Positions 10,669 to 21,865 of a stretch of DNA of 64,000 bases are shown piece by piece. Under the pieces are notes generated by a model that worked only from the letters and a program-made list of their open reading frames with translations, was not told the DNA's origin and ran no database searches. This DNA comes from Glycine soja (lineage: Eukaryota; Streptophyta; Magnoliopsida; Fabales; Fabaceae). Position numbers and translations under genes: made by a program. The stretch spans positions 43,697,522 through 43,761,521 of the forward strand of contig NC_041016.1 of assembly GCF_004193775.1 (NCBI RefSeq), written 5' to 3'. Every line of letters starts with the position of its first letter. The stretch's first letter is position 1.

Positions 10669-13282
10669 ATAACTTTCACCTACCATTGACAAATTTAGAA
10701 GTGAAACAAGCTCCCATGTGTCGTTCTTCTTGATTGCCTTTATTTCTTCATCTATAGCAATTTTCCAATTCTTGTTCTCAATGGTTTCATGGAAGCTCAT
10801 GGGTTCGCAATCAACAAATAGACAAAAAAGAGTAAGATTATCTTGATTTTAGGTTACCTCATAAATTTCTTGTAAGCTCTTGAAGCATGGAACTATTTAA
10901 CTAGATCTTTCATCTTCTTGAGTATTTGCAATTGGTGAAGTTGATGGGATACTAGGATCCTTTATTACTTCTTTGAAACACAAAAAAAGTTGTAGGTTCC
11001 ATCATGTGGTCCCTAATCCCATTCTCCTTCTTCGTTGAAATTGACATCTTGAGTGATGATTGTATTCCCCGAATTAGGATTGTAGAGCCTGTAGCCTTTG
11101 GAATTTGAGTCATAACTAATGAAGATGTACTTCTTACTTTTGTCATTCAACTTGCTTATTTTCTCATCTAGTACGTGCTCATGGGAAATGCTTCCAAAGA
11201 CTCTTGGATGTGAAATGTCGGGGTTCTTTCCACTCCATGCTTCTTGTGGTGTTTTTCCCCATAAACTTATTGTTGGAGACTGGTTGGAAAGATAAACTAT
11301 ACAAGTCACTCCTTCTATCAAAAATTCCTTTGGAAGTATTTTACTCTCGAGCATGCTCCTCGCCATGTCTAATATTATTCTATTCTTCCTTTCTACGACT
11401 CCATTTTGCTTGGGAGATCTCGGTTCTATTAAGGGTCATTGAATTTCATGATCTTCAGAATACTTTTGAAATTCATCCAATGTAAATTCTCCACCGTGAT
11501 CGAATCTCATGGCTTTGATCTCAAGGCCATTTTCCTTCTCAACAAGGGCTTTGAACTTTTTGAAATTCTCAAACACCTCTTATTTATGCTTCAGAAAAAG
11601 TACTATGATTTTCTTGAAAAATCATCAATAAAGAAAAGGAAATAATTGCTCCTTCCAAGTGAGCTTGTCTTGATAGGACTACACACATCTATATGCATAA
11701 GTTCCAATAATTTTTTAGCTCTTGAGTTAGACTCCTTTGAAATGTTTTTCTTGAATTGCTTACCAAGTAGGCATCCTTCGCACACTTGATCAGGGTTACT
11801 ATTGCAAGACAATCCTCTCACTATTTCTTTCTTGGAGAGCAACTCTAATTAATCCTTCAAAATTGAGATGCCCAAATTGAATATGCCAAAGCCAAGATGC
11901 ATCCTTGTAGCACATCTCAAGATATTTTGCGACATCATTTTGAATGTTGAGCAAAATCATTTTATTTCTTGACATTGTCACCTTAGCAATCAAATTACTT
12001 GCATTGTCTCTTATAGAAAGGTTATTGTCTTTTGAGCGAATATCATAACCTTTCTCTAAGAATTGCCCCAAGCTTTAGATATTACTTTTCATATTCGGCA
12101 CATAATAAACATTTGAGATGAATTGATGCTCACCATTCTTCAAACGGATAAGAATATTACCTTCCTTTCACTTCTAGCTTGAATTCATCTCCAAAGGCCA
12201 CATTTTCGTTCATCGATTCACCAAGCTCCACCAACATGATCTTTTTACTACCCATATGATTGCTTGCACCAGTGTCTAGGTACCATTTATTTTCTTTTCT
12301 TCTTTCATCAGTCGTGCAAGTCATCAATAAAGGATCACCTTCTTTACTTTGTTCTTCAACGTAGTTTTCCTTTTCTTCAACTCTATCATTGCTAGGAGCT
12401 CTACATTTAGAAGCATAAGGACCAAACTTGCCACAATTGTAAAATTTCACATTTGACTTGTCATACCTTGATCTTGAGTTGTCTTGGCCATGACCTCTTG
12501 TTGAGATTTCTCCTCTTTGAAATTTATTGAGCTTTGCCCATGGCCCTGTCCTTGTCCATGACCTTGTCCTCTTCCTTGATCTTCACTACAACCTCATCCT
12601 TGTTGGCTTCTATTATTTTGGCTACTTTCTTCATTGGTTGAATAAACTTGTGTCTGAAGTAGTTGTTCCATGATCCCTTCCTTTATTTTATAAGCTTGTA
12701 TGAGCCCAAAATTTGCTCAATGGTTATAGCCTACAAATCTTTTGTTTCATCGATGATGGTGACAATATGTTCGAACTTTGGATCTAATGATCTAAGAATT
12801 TTCTCCATAATTTTTAGATCATCAATATTTTTACCATTTCTCTTAAGTTGATTGGTGATTGTTAAAATTCTAGAGAAATAGTCAGAGATGACTTCATTTT
12901 ATTTCATATGAAACATTTCAAACTTGGCTCTCAATGTTTGAAAACATACCTTCTTGACTGGATTCACTTCCTTGTATATGGTTTGAAGCGTCTTTTATGC
13001 TTCTTTTGCCAAATTTCCTTTTGAAACCTTCTCAAAAGCATTGTCATCTAATCCTTGATAGATTAGATAGAAAGCCTTCTTGTCTCTCTTTCTTGAGTCT
13101 CTCAAACCATCCCTTTGATTTTGAGAGAGACTATCCTTATTCCCTGGCTCGGTATGGCCTTTCTCTATTATCTCTCAAACATCTTGTGTGCCAAGGATAG
13201 CCTTCATCTTCATGCTCTTATTTTCATAGTTGTTCTTGTTGAGCATTGGAACTTGGAATGGAACCATGCCGCTACTTGCCAT
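10669..13282 (-). pseudogene. Decayed copia gag-pol polyprotein (Ty1/copia)
   Basis: Reading the minus strand in order: a gag start near 13282 (MASSGMVPFQVPMLN); degenerate gag; a zinc-knuckle remnant near 12450 (YNCGKFGPYASKC); the protease motif WYLDTGASNHM near 12290; the GAG-pre-integrase region with WLWHIQFGHLN at about 11890; CEGCLLGKQF and the integrase start HIDVCSPIKT at about 11700; the integrase C-part with TPQEAWSGKNPDISHPRVFG at about 11230; and the first reverse-transcriptase residues NWKIAIDEEIKAIKKNDTWE at about 10740. Stops and frame changes interrupt every domain. The rest of reverse transcriptase, RNase H and the 3' LTR are missing because a second LTR abuts at 10668. Confidence 0.85.
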
Positions 13283-13318
13283 CTCCTTATAAAGGACCTT
13301 TTAGCTTTGATGCCTATT

Positions 13319-13716
13319 TGTTGAAATGAAATTTTTAGTAGTGTAAGAAATATTTGAGAATGGGAGAGATTAGACATTTTAGAAGAAGATACTATTTGTA
13401 TAAATGATTCTTCATTTTTGGCTTGATTTGATACAAACTCTAAGACATCACCCCTATTTATATTAGAGGCTCCTCCTAAACCAATGGTTAGGATTTTGTT
13501 AACACACACTGAATTTAATGACTGCAAATAATTCTCTATAACTTTCTTCGTAGATACAATCTTACTCACAAATTATAGATCATTCTATATGCTACTTTAG
13601 AATTATCTTTTAAAATAGATTTCTCTAGAACATTCTTGTAGAATTTGGCCTAACGATGTTTCTAGAAATTGGGCTTTTAGACTAATAAGGCTCAAAATCA
13701 AGTTTATATTTCAACA
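13319..13716 (-). mobile_element. 5' LTR of the decayed copia
   Basis: In minus orientation the unit starts TGTTGAAATATAAACTTG at 13716 and ends TTTCAACA at 13319, giving TG...CA ends and short inverted termini. It contains a TATA-like ATAAATAGGGG near 13460. A decayed primer-binding site (AGGCATCAAAGC, compare TGGTATCAGAGC) follows at about 13305-13316, and gag begins 35 bp further on. Confidence 0.65.
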
Positions 13717-14810
13717 TCTCATGGGTGAATACATATACTAAATATTCTCCATCGGGGGTTTGTCTTTGATGGAAACTTGAGAAGAAGAATCAATGAGTTG
13801 GTTGGATAACAAAGGGATTTGCATTCTATTTGAGATCATAGATTGGGTTATGGAAGAGTGTGTATAAATGGCATCATAGAATATGGTGGGGACGTCATTT
13901 CTCTCGGTGACCTAAATGAGTTGGATGTGAGAAGAGTGTTTGGGGAATTAAATAGTGGTGGTGTTGGAAAGAAAAAAGTTGTTGAAATTAACAGAGTGGC
14001 CATCATTGAGTTGAAGTTCTTGATTAGGGGTGGGTAGTTGTTGAATTGGGAATAGAGGGAATAAATGTCAAAGGCAGCTATGCCAAGTGTGGTGAACATT
14101 CATACAAAGTTTTATTCTTCATTGTTCAAACTTAAGATCTAATTTGTCCCAATTTTTTCTTTTAAATTTTTCTTTAATTCTTGTATTTTTTTTTTGGAAT
14201 TTATGACAATTTTTAACTCCCATAAATTGCATTTTAAAATTTAAATTAAAAAATTTCATGTAGGTTTGGATTTATTCAAACTTAATTCCAAGCCAAAAAG
14301 TAGTACATTAGATTTTTACAGGGACAAGAAAAAAATTGCAAGGACTAAATCTGAACTACGGTAACTTTTCAGGATGAAAAATATATTTTAACCTTATATT
14401 TTCCTATCAAGTAGTGCTGGTGAAGTGTCATCTTGTTTTACTTTCTTCTTTATATAAAATCACACTTTATGTGTAACATGCAGAAATCATGAAATTGTTG
14501 TGGGAAGATAAAATTTGAGCCATAAAAGAGTTGAATGTCGTTATTTCATACGCATACTACATGATGATGGTGTTTGATGGATAAATTATGGTGATGATGA
14601 TTGATTCACTCATAATGATGATGGTGTTTAATGATTGAATCTTGATATGATATTGATGAGGTGGTGATTATTATGATTTTCTTTGTTATGTGGATTATGA
14701 GACTTATGCTCTATGTATGATTTTAACATATTATGTTATATATGTGACGATGGTAGATTAGGCATGCTTTAATTGTGAAGTTTTATCTTATTTTAATATA
14801 CTCCTTTAGT
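13717..14810. other. Unassigned DNA next to copia
   Basis: Short open frames occur around 13843-14099 on both strands, but neither resembles a family I know, and no splice structure or homologue elsewhere in the window supports them. The remainder is AT-rich, with a GATGATG-rich stretch at 14560-14670. Confidence 0.4.
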
Positions 14811-17660
14811 CTTTAAACACAAGAACTATGACATTTATTTAAAGTTTAACAATTAAATTAAACAAATAATATAAAATAATCATATTAAATATTAATTACA
14901 TGAACCAAATAAAAATCCTTCATATTCATCCGTTGCATGAGTAATCAAATTAGGACATATTTATTTGAGTGATGTTTATATAATCATCAAAATTTTAATG
15001 TAAAGAGACTCTTAGATATTTATAATTAAATTAATGAATACAATTTTATTAGAATGATGTTTTTATTTCTTTTTATATTAAAACATCCTCATATTTTTAA
15101 TGAGTCTATAAAAAATTATACCTTTTAATCAATAATATATTCTTTTAATGTTGCATTAATTCATCTTTATATTCATTTATGTCACTCGGGTAATTATATT
15201 AGGACAAATTCATTTGGATGATTAATTTTTTTAATAATCATTGGGTTTTATTTATGTTTAAAGAATCTTAAATATTTATATTTAAATTTAATTCATACAA
15301 CTCTTATATGAATGATATCTAAATTACTTTTTATATCAAAACATCATTCTTTTTTTAATTTGAAATTGTAAAAATTATATTTTATAAATTATTATATATT
15401 ATATTTATATTACCCTAATTTATATCTTTATTTATCATGTGTATCCATTCAAAATCAAATTTATTTGGATGATTATATATATATATATATATAAATAATC
15501 ATTTGGGTTTTTTTATTGCAAGAGTCTTACATATTTCATATTTTAATTTATGTTTCTTTTTATATTAAAACACCTTTCATTTTTTCAATTTAATGTATAA
15601 AAAATTATATTTTTAAACTATTATATATTTTATTTATGACATGTTAATCCATGTTTATATTCGTGTATTATATCGGTGACCATATTATAATCAAAGATCC
15701 CTTGAAGTTGATACAATATTCCATTATTCCATTATATTCATGGATGAAAAAAAAAATATCTTAAAGATGTTATTAGTTCAAATTCACAAGCTTAAGAAGT
15801 AATATTTTTAACTATAAAAGTAGTAGTTGTAATAGTAATTATAAGATAAGTATATTTAAATATACTTATTTAGTGACCCAAAATTTTAGATGACTCATTG
15901 GTGAATATTTCAAAACTAATAAAGATTGAAACTATTTACAACCAAACACATGTATAAATGCTTTTTTGATTTCAATATTAAGCTAAATGGCATCATTGGT
16001 GAAAAACAATATTTCGCGAGTATAGAATTTCATGTTGTAACAAATAAATTCCACAATTACACAAGGAAAACTTAAGAGATAACATCACTTTTAACTATAG
16101 CAAACTTTTATGATATAAGAAAAACAATTATCTCATTAGAAGTAAACTCTTCATATGGTTAAGCAATATATTTTTTTGGGGTGGTTGGGAAGCTTATCTT
16201 TTCTTTAAAGAAAACTTTAATTACACGTCAATTGTTAAAACATGATTCAAAAGATTGATATACCATTGGTTTTTATTAAAAAGGAATTAAATTTCATTTG
16301 TCTATAAATTTAAAGTTTTTTTATTTCTATTGTTAAATATGAAAATTTTATAACAAGATATTGATCTCGATAATTCATATTTTTATCCATCCGTTGCATA
16401 GGTAATCATATTAGGACAAATTCATTTGAGTGATTTTCTTATAATCATTGATTTTTTTAATATCAAGATACTCTTAGATATTTATATTTAAATTAATGTA
16501 TAAATTGTTTATAAGAATGATGCTTATATTTCTTTTTATATTAAAACATCCTTCATATTTTTAATATGAATCTATAAAAAGTTATACTTTTTAAACAATT
16601 ATATATTCTTCTTTTGTTGCATCAATTCATCTTTATATTTTTTATGCACCCGGGTAATCATACTAGAACAAACTCATTTTGATGATTATTTTTTTTAATA
16701 ATCATTGTGTTTTTTTATATTAAGAAACTATAAAATATTTATATTTAAATTAATTCATACAACTTTTATATGAATGATGTCTAATTTTTTTTTATATCAA
16801 AGCATCATTTTTTTTAATTTGAAATTATAAAAATTATATTTTATAAACTATTATATATTATATTTATGTTAGCCTAATTCATATTTATATTTATCTATCA
16901 ACACAAGTATCATATAAAATCATTTGGACTTTTTATTACAAGAGTCTTAGATATTTAACATATTTTAATTTATATTTATTTTTATATTAAAACACCTTTC
17001 ATATTTGTATCCATCTATCACTGGGTAATCATATACTAAGAAAAATTCGTTGGGATGTTTAAATTTTTTTGTATCAAAACATTTTCTTAATTTGGTTATA
17101 TAAAAAATTATATTTTAAAACTATTATTTATTTTATTTTTATCATGTTAATCCATATTTGTATTCGTGTATTACATAAGTAATCATATTAGAGTTTATCG
17201 ATTTGAATAAAAAATTTATAATCAAAGATCTATAGAAGTCAATACAATATTTCATTATATCCATGAATGAAAAAAAAAATATATCTTAAAAAAGTTATTA
17301 GTTAAAATTCACAAGCCTAAAAAATAATATTTTTAATTATAAAAGTAGTAGTTATAAAAGTAATTATAAGTTAAATATATTTAAATATATTCATTTTATT
17401 GACCCAAAATTTTAGATGAGTTCATTGGTGAATATTTCAAAATTAACAAAGAATGAAACTATTTACAAATAAATACTTATATATAATTTTTTTGGATTTA
17501 ATTATTAAGATAAATAATGTCATTTAAGAGATAACATCACTTTTAACTATTGAGTATAGACTTTCATGTTATAACAAATAAATTTCATATTACACAAATA
17601 AAATTTAAGAGATAATATCACTTTTTATTATAATATACTTTTATTATATAAGAAATACAA
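14810..17660. repeat. Degenerate AT-rich tandem array, about 245-bp monomers
   Basis: A recurring phrase of the type GTAATCATATTAGGACAAA followed by TTCATTTGGATGATT appears near 14940, 15185, 15440 and 15670, and again near 16390, 16645, 16890, 17025 and 17170. Between them TTTTATATTAAAACATCC and AAAATTATATTTT phrases recur. The two halves, about 14.9-15.9 kb and 16.35-17.43 kb, match as roughly 1.45-kb superunits, including their tails (AAAAGTAGTAGTT at about 15817 and 17341). No coding content was seen. Confidence 0.7.
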
Positions 17661-17683
17661 TTATCTCTTTAAAAGTAAACTCT

Positions 17684-20600
17684 TCACATTATTACACAAA
17701 GATCTCTTCTATCCCTAAAATAAGATGTACATCGTACAGTTGGAATGTGGGCAATCTTTGGCCAGTCTTGGCCTCCTGGGTTCTGGCAACGCTGCTCGAG
17801 GTTGGGGCAGGCTATGATAGAAAGATTTGAAATGGAATTGGAAAGACCCTCCTCTGGTAGCTGTTGGAGGTTGGGGCAGTTAATAATCCAAAGATTTGAA
17901 ATGGAATTGGGAAGACCCTCCTCTGGTAGCTGTTGGAGGTTGGGGCAGCCATCAAGAATCAATTCCTTGAGAGAGGAGAGCTGACAGAGCCCCTTGTAGT
18001 CCAGTTTTTTTAGATTTGGAAAACCATATATGCTTAGATTAATAAGAGAGAGTGGCAGTAAACCTTCATCAGGAAAAGATTCCGCATCCAGCTTTCCTAT
18101 CCCCAAGCTTTCCAGAGAGGGATTGTCTCCCAAAGCCCCTTTCAGTGAGGCCATGAGTCCGGACGAGCATCTTATGAGTTCGGATGAGCATTTATAGAGT
18201 TCAATCTTTTTTAGATTTGATGGCAAACCTCCTTCAGGGAACGACTCAACTCTTGGACAATCTTTTATTACTAGCTCCTTCAGAGATGGAAGCAGCATAT
18301 GCATGCTTCCAGGCAATGATTCTAACTGAGGGCACTTACCGAATGCCAGAACTTCAAGATGATTATGGGTCTGATCCTGTGTAATCATCTGTAGATTACG
18401 AAAGCCACTGAGACGAAGGGTCCTGAGTGCTGGGAAGAAATCTAGCGGAAAAGTCTTTTGAGAGTCAAATCCATTATCACTCATTTCACAATCGCAAAAC
18501 ATTTCATATTTCGGGCAACAATAAATATTCAGTTCTTTCAAAGTATCAGACTTTTCCAGCAACGATGCTTTCATGCTGTGTCCGCCCATTCTGAGCTTTT
18601 CCAAAGAAGCCCAGTCAAGTTGCAGTTGCAGCTTTCCAGTGTCTTTCAGGTCTAGTACTAGAGCCCTGGGAGCTGAAGCCTCAAGTTGTTTGCACTCACT
18701 AATTTCTAGCTCCTTTAAAGGAAGAAGTTGCTCTGGGAGGTCACCTTTCAGCTTTGGACATTTGCTTATATCAAGATATTGAAGACATGGAAAAGCACCT
18801 CTCACAGCTTCACATTCCCATTTTTCCCATGCTTTCATAGAGGAGAACTTCAATGTTTCCAACGATGGAAATGAAGAGGAGCTATTCCCATGAAAATCAG
18901 CACCAATGCTCACTATCCCATCAAGACTTGAAATCTCAAGTTTCTTGAGAAATGGCAAAAGTCCAAGGGAAGGCAAATGTTGGCAAGATTGACAGTTTCT
19001 CAACTCTAAGGACACCACATTTGATAAAGAATTATTGGATAACCAATTAGGGAATTGTTTACCACCATAGTTCCTGATTGACAACTTCTCCAGGTGTTTG
19101 GAAGGTTGTAGATTCTCAATTACAATTACATCCCTTTCTTTGGCAGAATCATCAGGGTTCCGGTGCGAATTCCATTCAAACTCTAGTTCCACAAGGCGTG
19201 TTTTATTTTTCAAATCTGCAGCTAATGCATCTGAGGGATTCTCAATATTCTGCAGCTCCCTAAATGATAATCCTTTATGAACAAGATTGAGCTCTCCTAA
19301 TTGCTGAATAGTGAACTTGCTACTTTTACCAACATGAAACGAACTCATGGATACTTGAAGATTCTTCAACTTTCCCAGATGTGGTGGCACCTTTATAATT
19401 TCAGTATTTACAAATTCAAGGCGATGCAAATTGGTGAGTTTATGCAAATTCGAGGGCAGCTCCTTCAAAGATCTACAATCATCCAGCTTCAGTATTTGCA
19501 AGTTGTAGAGTGAACATGTGGATTCAGGTAGTTTTTTAATGCCAGTATCGGAAAGGTCTAAAGAACGAAGATGTTTAAGATCGCCTACAGAGTTGGGCAC
19601 TTCTGTAAGGTAATGACATGAAGACAAAGATAAAACACCCAAATTGGTGAGTTCATGCAAATTCGAGGGCAGCTCCTTCAAAGATCCACAATGATTCAGC
19701 TTCAGTATTTGCAAGTTGTAGAGTGAACATGTGGATTCAGGTAGTTTTTTAATGCCAGTATGGGAAAGGTCTAACGAACGAAGATGTTTAAAATTGCAAA
19801 CAGAGTCAGGCAGCTCTTCAATGTCTAAACAGTGAGACAGAGATAAGACGCGTAAGAACTTTAACTTGGAGAACAATTCATGTATCGACATCTTGCAATT
19901 CCAAGGCCAGTGGCTTGTTGGCATAAATGTACGCAATTTTTTAGTATCACATGAAGTTCCAAACTCATCAAAATATCGTTCGGTAATCATTGAAACTGAA
20001 AAATGACGGGTTGTTTTTTGTGTACATTTTGCTTGATCAACTCTCAACCTGAAATAGCTGTCCCCACAAACATATTTTGCCAAATCATTTAGAAGGTCAT
20101 GCATGACAAATACTTCTCTATATTCGCTTAATTGTTGAAAGAAGGACCTTGATAGTAAATCATTGAAGTACAGCTGGCCAACTTCTTCTGGACTCTTACT
20201 GCCTTGATGGCAGTTTAGGAAATTTTCAGCCATCCACAACTGAATTAAACACTCCCTGTGAAACACATAATCCTTGGGGAATAAAGCACAGTAAGCAAAG
20301 CATGTCTTGAGATGGAGAGGAAGGTGGTGATAGCTCAATGCTAAAGCAGGAACAATACCACTGTCCTTTAATTCCCATATTTCACTTTGGAACACGCTTT
20401 CCCATTCCCAGGCAAATGGTTTGTTGTGTAATAGACTTCCCATTGACTTCAAGGCCAGAGGAAGTCCTTTACATTTTTTAACAATCTTCCTACCAATCAC
20501 TGGGCATCCTGGATCTCGTGGAAGATTATCATCTCTGAATGCATGTTTTGCGAACAATTGCCAGCAATAATCTTCTTGTAATTGCTCCAGCTTGTGTTCT

Positions 20601-21583
20601 TTTGACCTCATGGCAGAAGCAACTTCCTCACTGCGTGTTGTGACAAGGATCCTACTTCCCTGAGCTCCACAAACAAGAGCATTCAGCACAGCTTCCCATT
20701 TAGGCCTGCTTTCGTTCCAAACGTCATCCAAAACGAGGAGAAATTTTTTATCTGCCAATTTTTCTTTTAGTCTTCTCTGAACTATTTCTAGCTCTCTACC
20801 ATCATCAGTCGAATCAGTAATCGTGTCAAGAATTGCTCTTGATACGTTGAAAACATCAAATTCCTCTGAAACACAGATCCAAGCTTTGACATCAAACTTA
20901 CTCACTATTCTTGGGTCATTGTATACAAGTTGGGCAAGCGTGGTCTTACCCAACCCGCCCATGCCCACGATAGAAAGTATTGATAGCTTTTCATCAGTGT
21001 CAGAAGTGATCCAGTCCAAGATCAATTTTTTGTCATCATCTCTGCCATAAATATCACTTTCTACCACCGAAGATGTTGATGGCAATTTCTCTAACACTTT
21101 ACTACCCGATCCTGATCCAACCCCAACACCACTAGTCCTTGTCAAACCTAGATAACCACCTCGGCTTTCAAGATCATCCAGGTCTTCAAGGATTTGTTCC
21201 ATCCTTGATTCAATTTCCTTGTCAAAAGAGCTCAAAGAAGAAGGTCTGAAGAAATTGCTCACCTGGTTAAGAATGGGCTGGGATTCAGCTTCTACTTGGC
21301 ATTTGGAGAGTTCATAGTCTATATCAGCCAAGAGATCCTCTGCTTCAAACACTACATCTTTGGCCTTAAAAAGCCAATCTCTGACACGAGCATCTCTGAA
21401 CTGCTTAAGTTCAGCATCATCAGCAAGAACATCGATGGCTAGTAGCTTCACCTTGATTTTGCTCAGCAGCTTCTTATTGAGTTTTCTTCCACGAAAGTAG
21501 TCCACAAAACGAGAAGCCAAACTGTCAATTGTCTTCTGAACGAAAGTAGAAACAAGAGCACCAGCAACCATTTCTGCTGCCAT
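17684..21583 (-). CDS. CC-NB-ARC-LRR disease resistance protein (RPP13-like 1 type)
   Basis: A single uninterrupted reading frame of 1299 codons encodes a CNL immune receptor, a cytosolic pathogen sensor and ATP-driven switch. The N-terminal coiled coil (about 1-140) has an EDVID-like EDLLADID at 82-89. NB-ARC follows: P-loop GMGGLGKTT at 207-215, kinase-2 LLVLDDVW at 282-289, RNBS-B ILVTTRS at about 312-318, GLPLA at 373-377, RNBS-D CFAYCALFP near 428-436, and MHD at 494-496. From about 550 to 1270 there are leucine-rich repeats. The end, EQRCQNPGGQDWPKIAHIPT, is typical of the group. The start was chosen because MAAEMVAGALVS matches the usual N-terminus and nothing coding precedes it. Two internal repeat expansions are described separately. 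Nothing is broken, so it is probably functional; its ligand is unknown. Confidence 0.95.
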   Translation of the reverse strand: MAAEMVAGALVSTFVQKTIDSLASRFVDYFRGRKLNKKLLSKIKVKLLAIDVLADDAELKQFRDARVRDWLFKAKDVVFEAEDLLADIDYELSKCQVEAESQPILNQVSNFFRPSSLSSFDKEIESRMEQILEDLDDLESRGGYLGLTRTSGVGVGSGSGSKVLEKLPSTSSVVESDIYGRDDDKKLILDWITSDTDEKLSILSIVGMGGLGKTTLAQLVYNDPRIVSKFDVKAWICVSEEFDVFNVSRAILDTITDSTDDGRELEIVQRRLKEKLADKKFLLVLDDVWNESRPKWEAVLNALVCGAQGSRILVTTRSEEVASAMRSKEHKLEQLQEDYCWQLFAKHAFRDDNLPRDPGCPVIGRKIVKKCKGLPLALKSMGSLLHNKPFAWEWESVFQSEIWELKDSGIVPALALSYHHLPLHLKTCFAYCALFPKDYVFHRECLIQLWMAENFLNCHQGSKSPEEVGQLYFNDLLSRSFFQQLSEYREVFVMHDLLNDLAKYVCGDSYFRLRVDQAKCTQKTTRHFSVSMITERYFDEFGTSCDTKKLRTFMPTSHWPWNCKMSIHELFSKLKFLRVLSLSHCLDIEELPDSVCNFKHLRSLDLSHTGIKKLPESTCSLYNLQILKLNHCGSLKELPSNLHELTNLGVLSLSSCHYLTEVPNSVGDLKHLRSLDLSDTGIKKLPESTCSLYNLQILKLDDCRSLKELPSNLHKLTNLHRLEFVNTEIIKVPPHLGKLKNLQVSMSSFHVGKSSKFTIQQLGELNLVHKGLSFRELQNIENPSDALAADLKNKTRLVELEFEWNSHRNPDDSAKERDVIVIENLQPSKHLEKLSIRNYGGKQFPNWLSNNSLSNVVSLELRNCQSCQHLPSLGLLPFLKKLEISSLDGIVSIGADFHGNSSSSFPSLETLKFSSMKAWEKWECEAVRGAFPCLQYLDISKCPKLKGDLPEQLLPLKELEISECKQLEASAPRALVLDLKDTGKLQLQLDWASLEKLRMGGHSMKASLLEKSDTLKELNIYCCPKYEMFCDCEMSDNGFDSQKTFPLDFFPALRTLRLSGFRNLQMITQDQTHNHLEVLAFGKCPQLESLPGSMHMLLPSLKELVIKDCPRVESFPEGGLPSNLKKIELYKCSSELIRCSSGLMASLKGALGDNPSLESLGIGKLDAESFPDEGLLPLSLINLSIYGFPNLKKLDYKGLCQLSSLKELILDGCPNLQQLPEEGLPNSISNLWIINCPNLQQLPEEGLSNSISNLSIIACPNLEQRCQNPGGQDWPKIAHIPTVRCTSYFRDRRDLCVIM
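17801..17948 (-). repeat. 69-bp in-frame LRR tandem repeat near the CNL C-terminus
   Basis: The phrase GTTGGGGCAG recurs at 17801, 17870 and 17939, exactly 69 bp (23 codons) apart. It encodes successive NLQQLPEEGLxNSISNL units, with the last one running into the C-terminal NLEQRCQNPGG. Confidence 0.9.
19433..19796 (-). repeat. 213-bp in-frame LRR duplication inside the CNL gene
   Basis: Blocks beginning at 19433 and 19646 are nearly identical over about 150 bp and lie exactly 213 bp (71 codons) apart. Both encode SLDLSxTGIKKLPESTCSLY, NLQILKL and SLKELPSNLH. The period is a multiple of three, so the repeat adds LRR units without breaking the frame. Confidence 0.9.
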
Positions 21584-21865
21584 GGTAGGAATGAAAGTAG
21601 ATGAATGAAAATGAGTAATTTGAAAAGAGCAGTTTATGCCAATGACTAAGTGCAGGGAACGATCAAAATATTTTGGTGAAATGAGTAATAAGATATTCTA
21701 TGAATGATGGTTGGCTTTACTTGAAGAAGGTTGCCGAAAAATGAACATTTTTTTCTTTGATGACCAATAACTGCTGAGTCTTCCGGATAAGACAAACAAT
21801 GACACCTGCATTCCTCCCTTCGTATTCATTAAATTATCAAGTTATACATGATTGTACTTTTATAT
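21584..21865. other. Upstream region of the CNL gene
   Basis: This is the probable promoter and leader of the minus-strand resistance gene. I could not pick a convincing TATA box or W-box cluster by eye. Confidence 0.35.

Noticed and set aside
10669..13716. A functional copia element
   Set aside because: Stops and frame changes in every domain, reverse transcriptase cut short, no 3' LTR.
13843..14099. Small open frames of 64-83 codons on both strands
   Set aside because: No recognised family, no conserved copy, no splice signals; they probably arise by chance in a less AT-rich patch.
17745..19513. Plus-strand open frames opposite the resistance gene
   Set aside because: They are antisense shadows of a strongly supported coding sequence.
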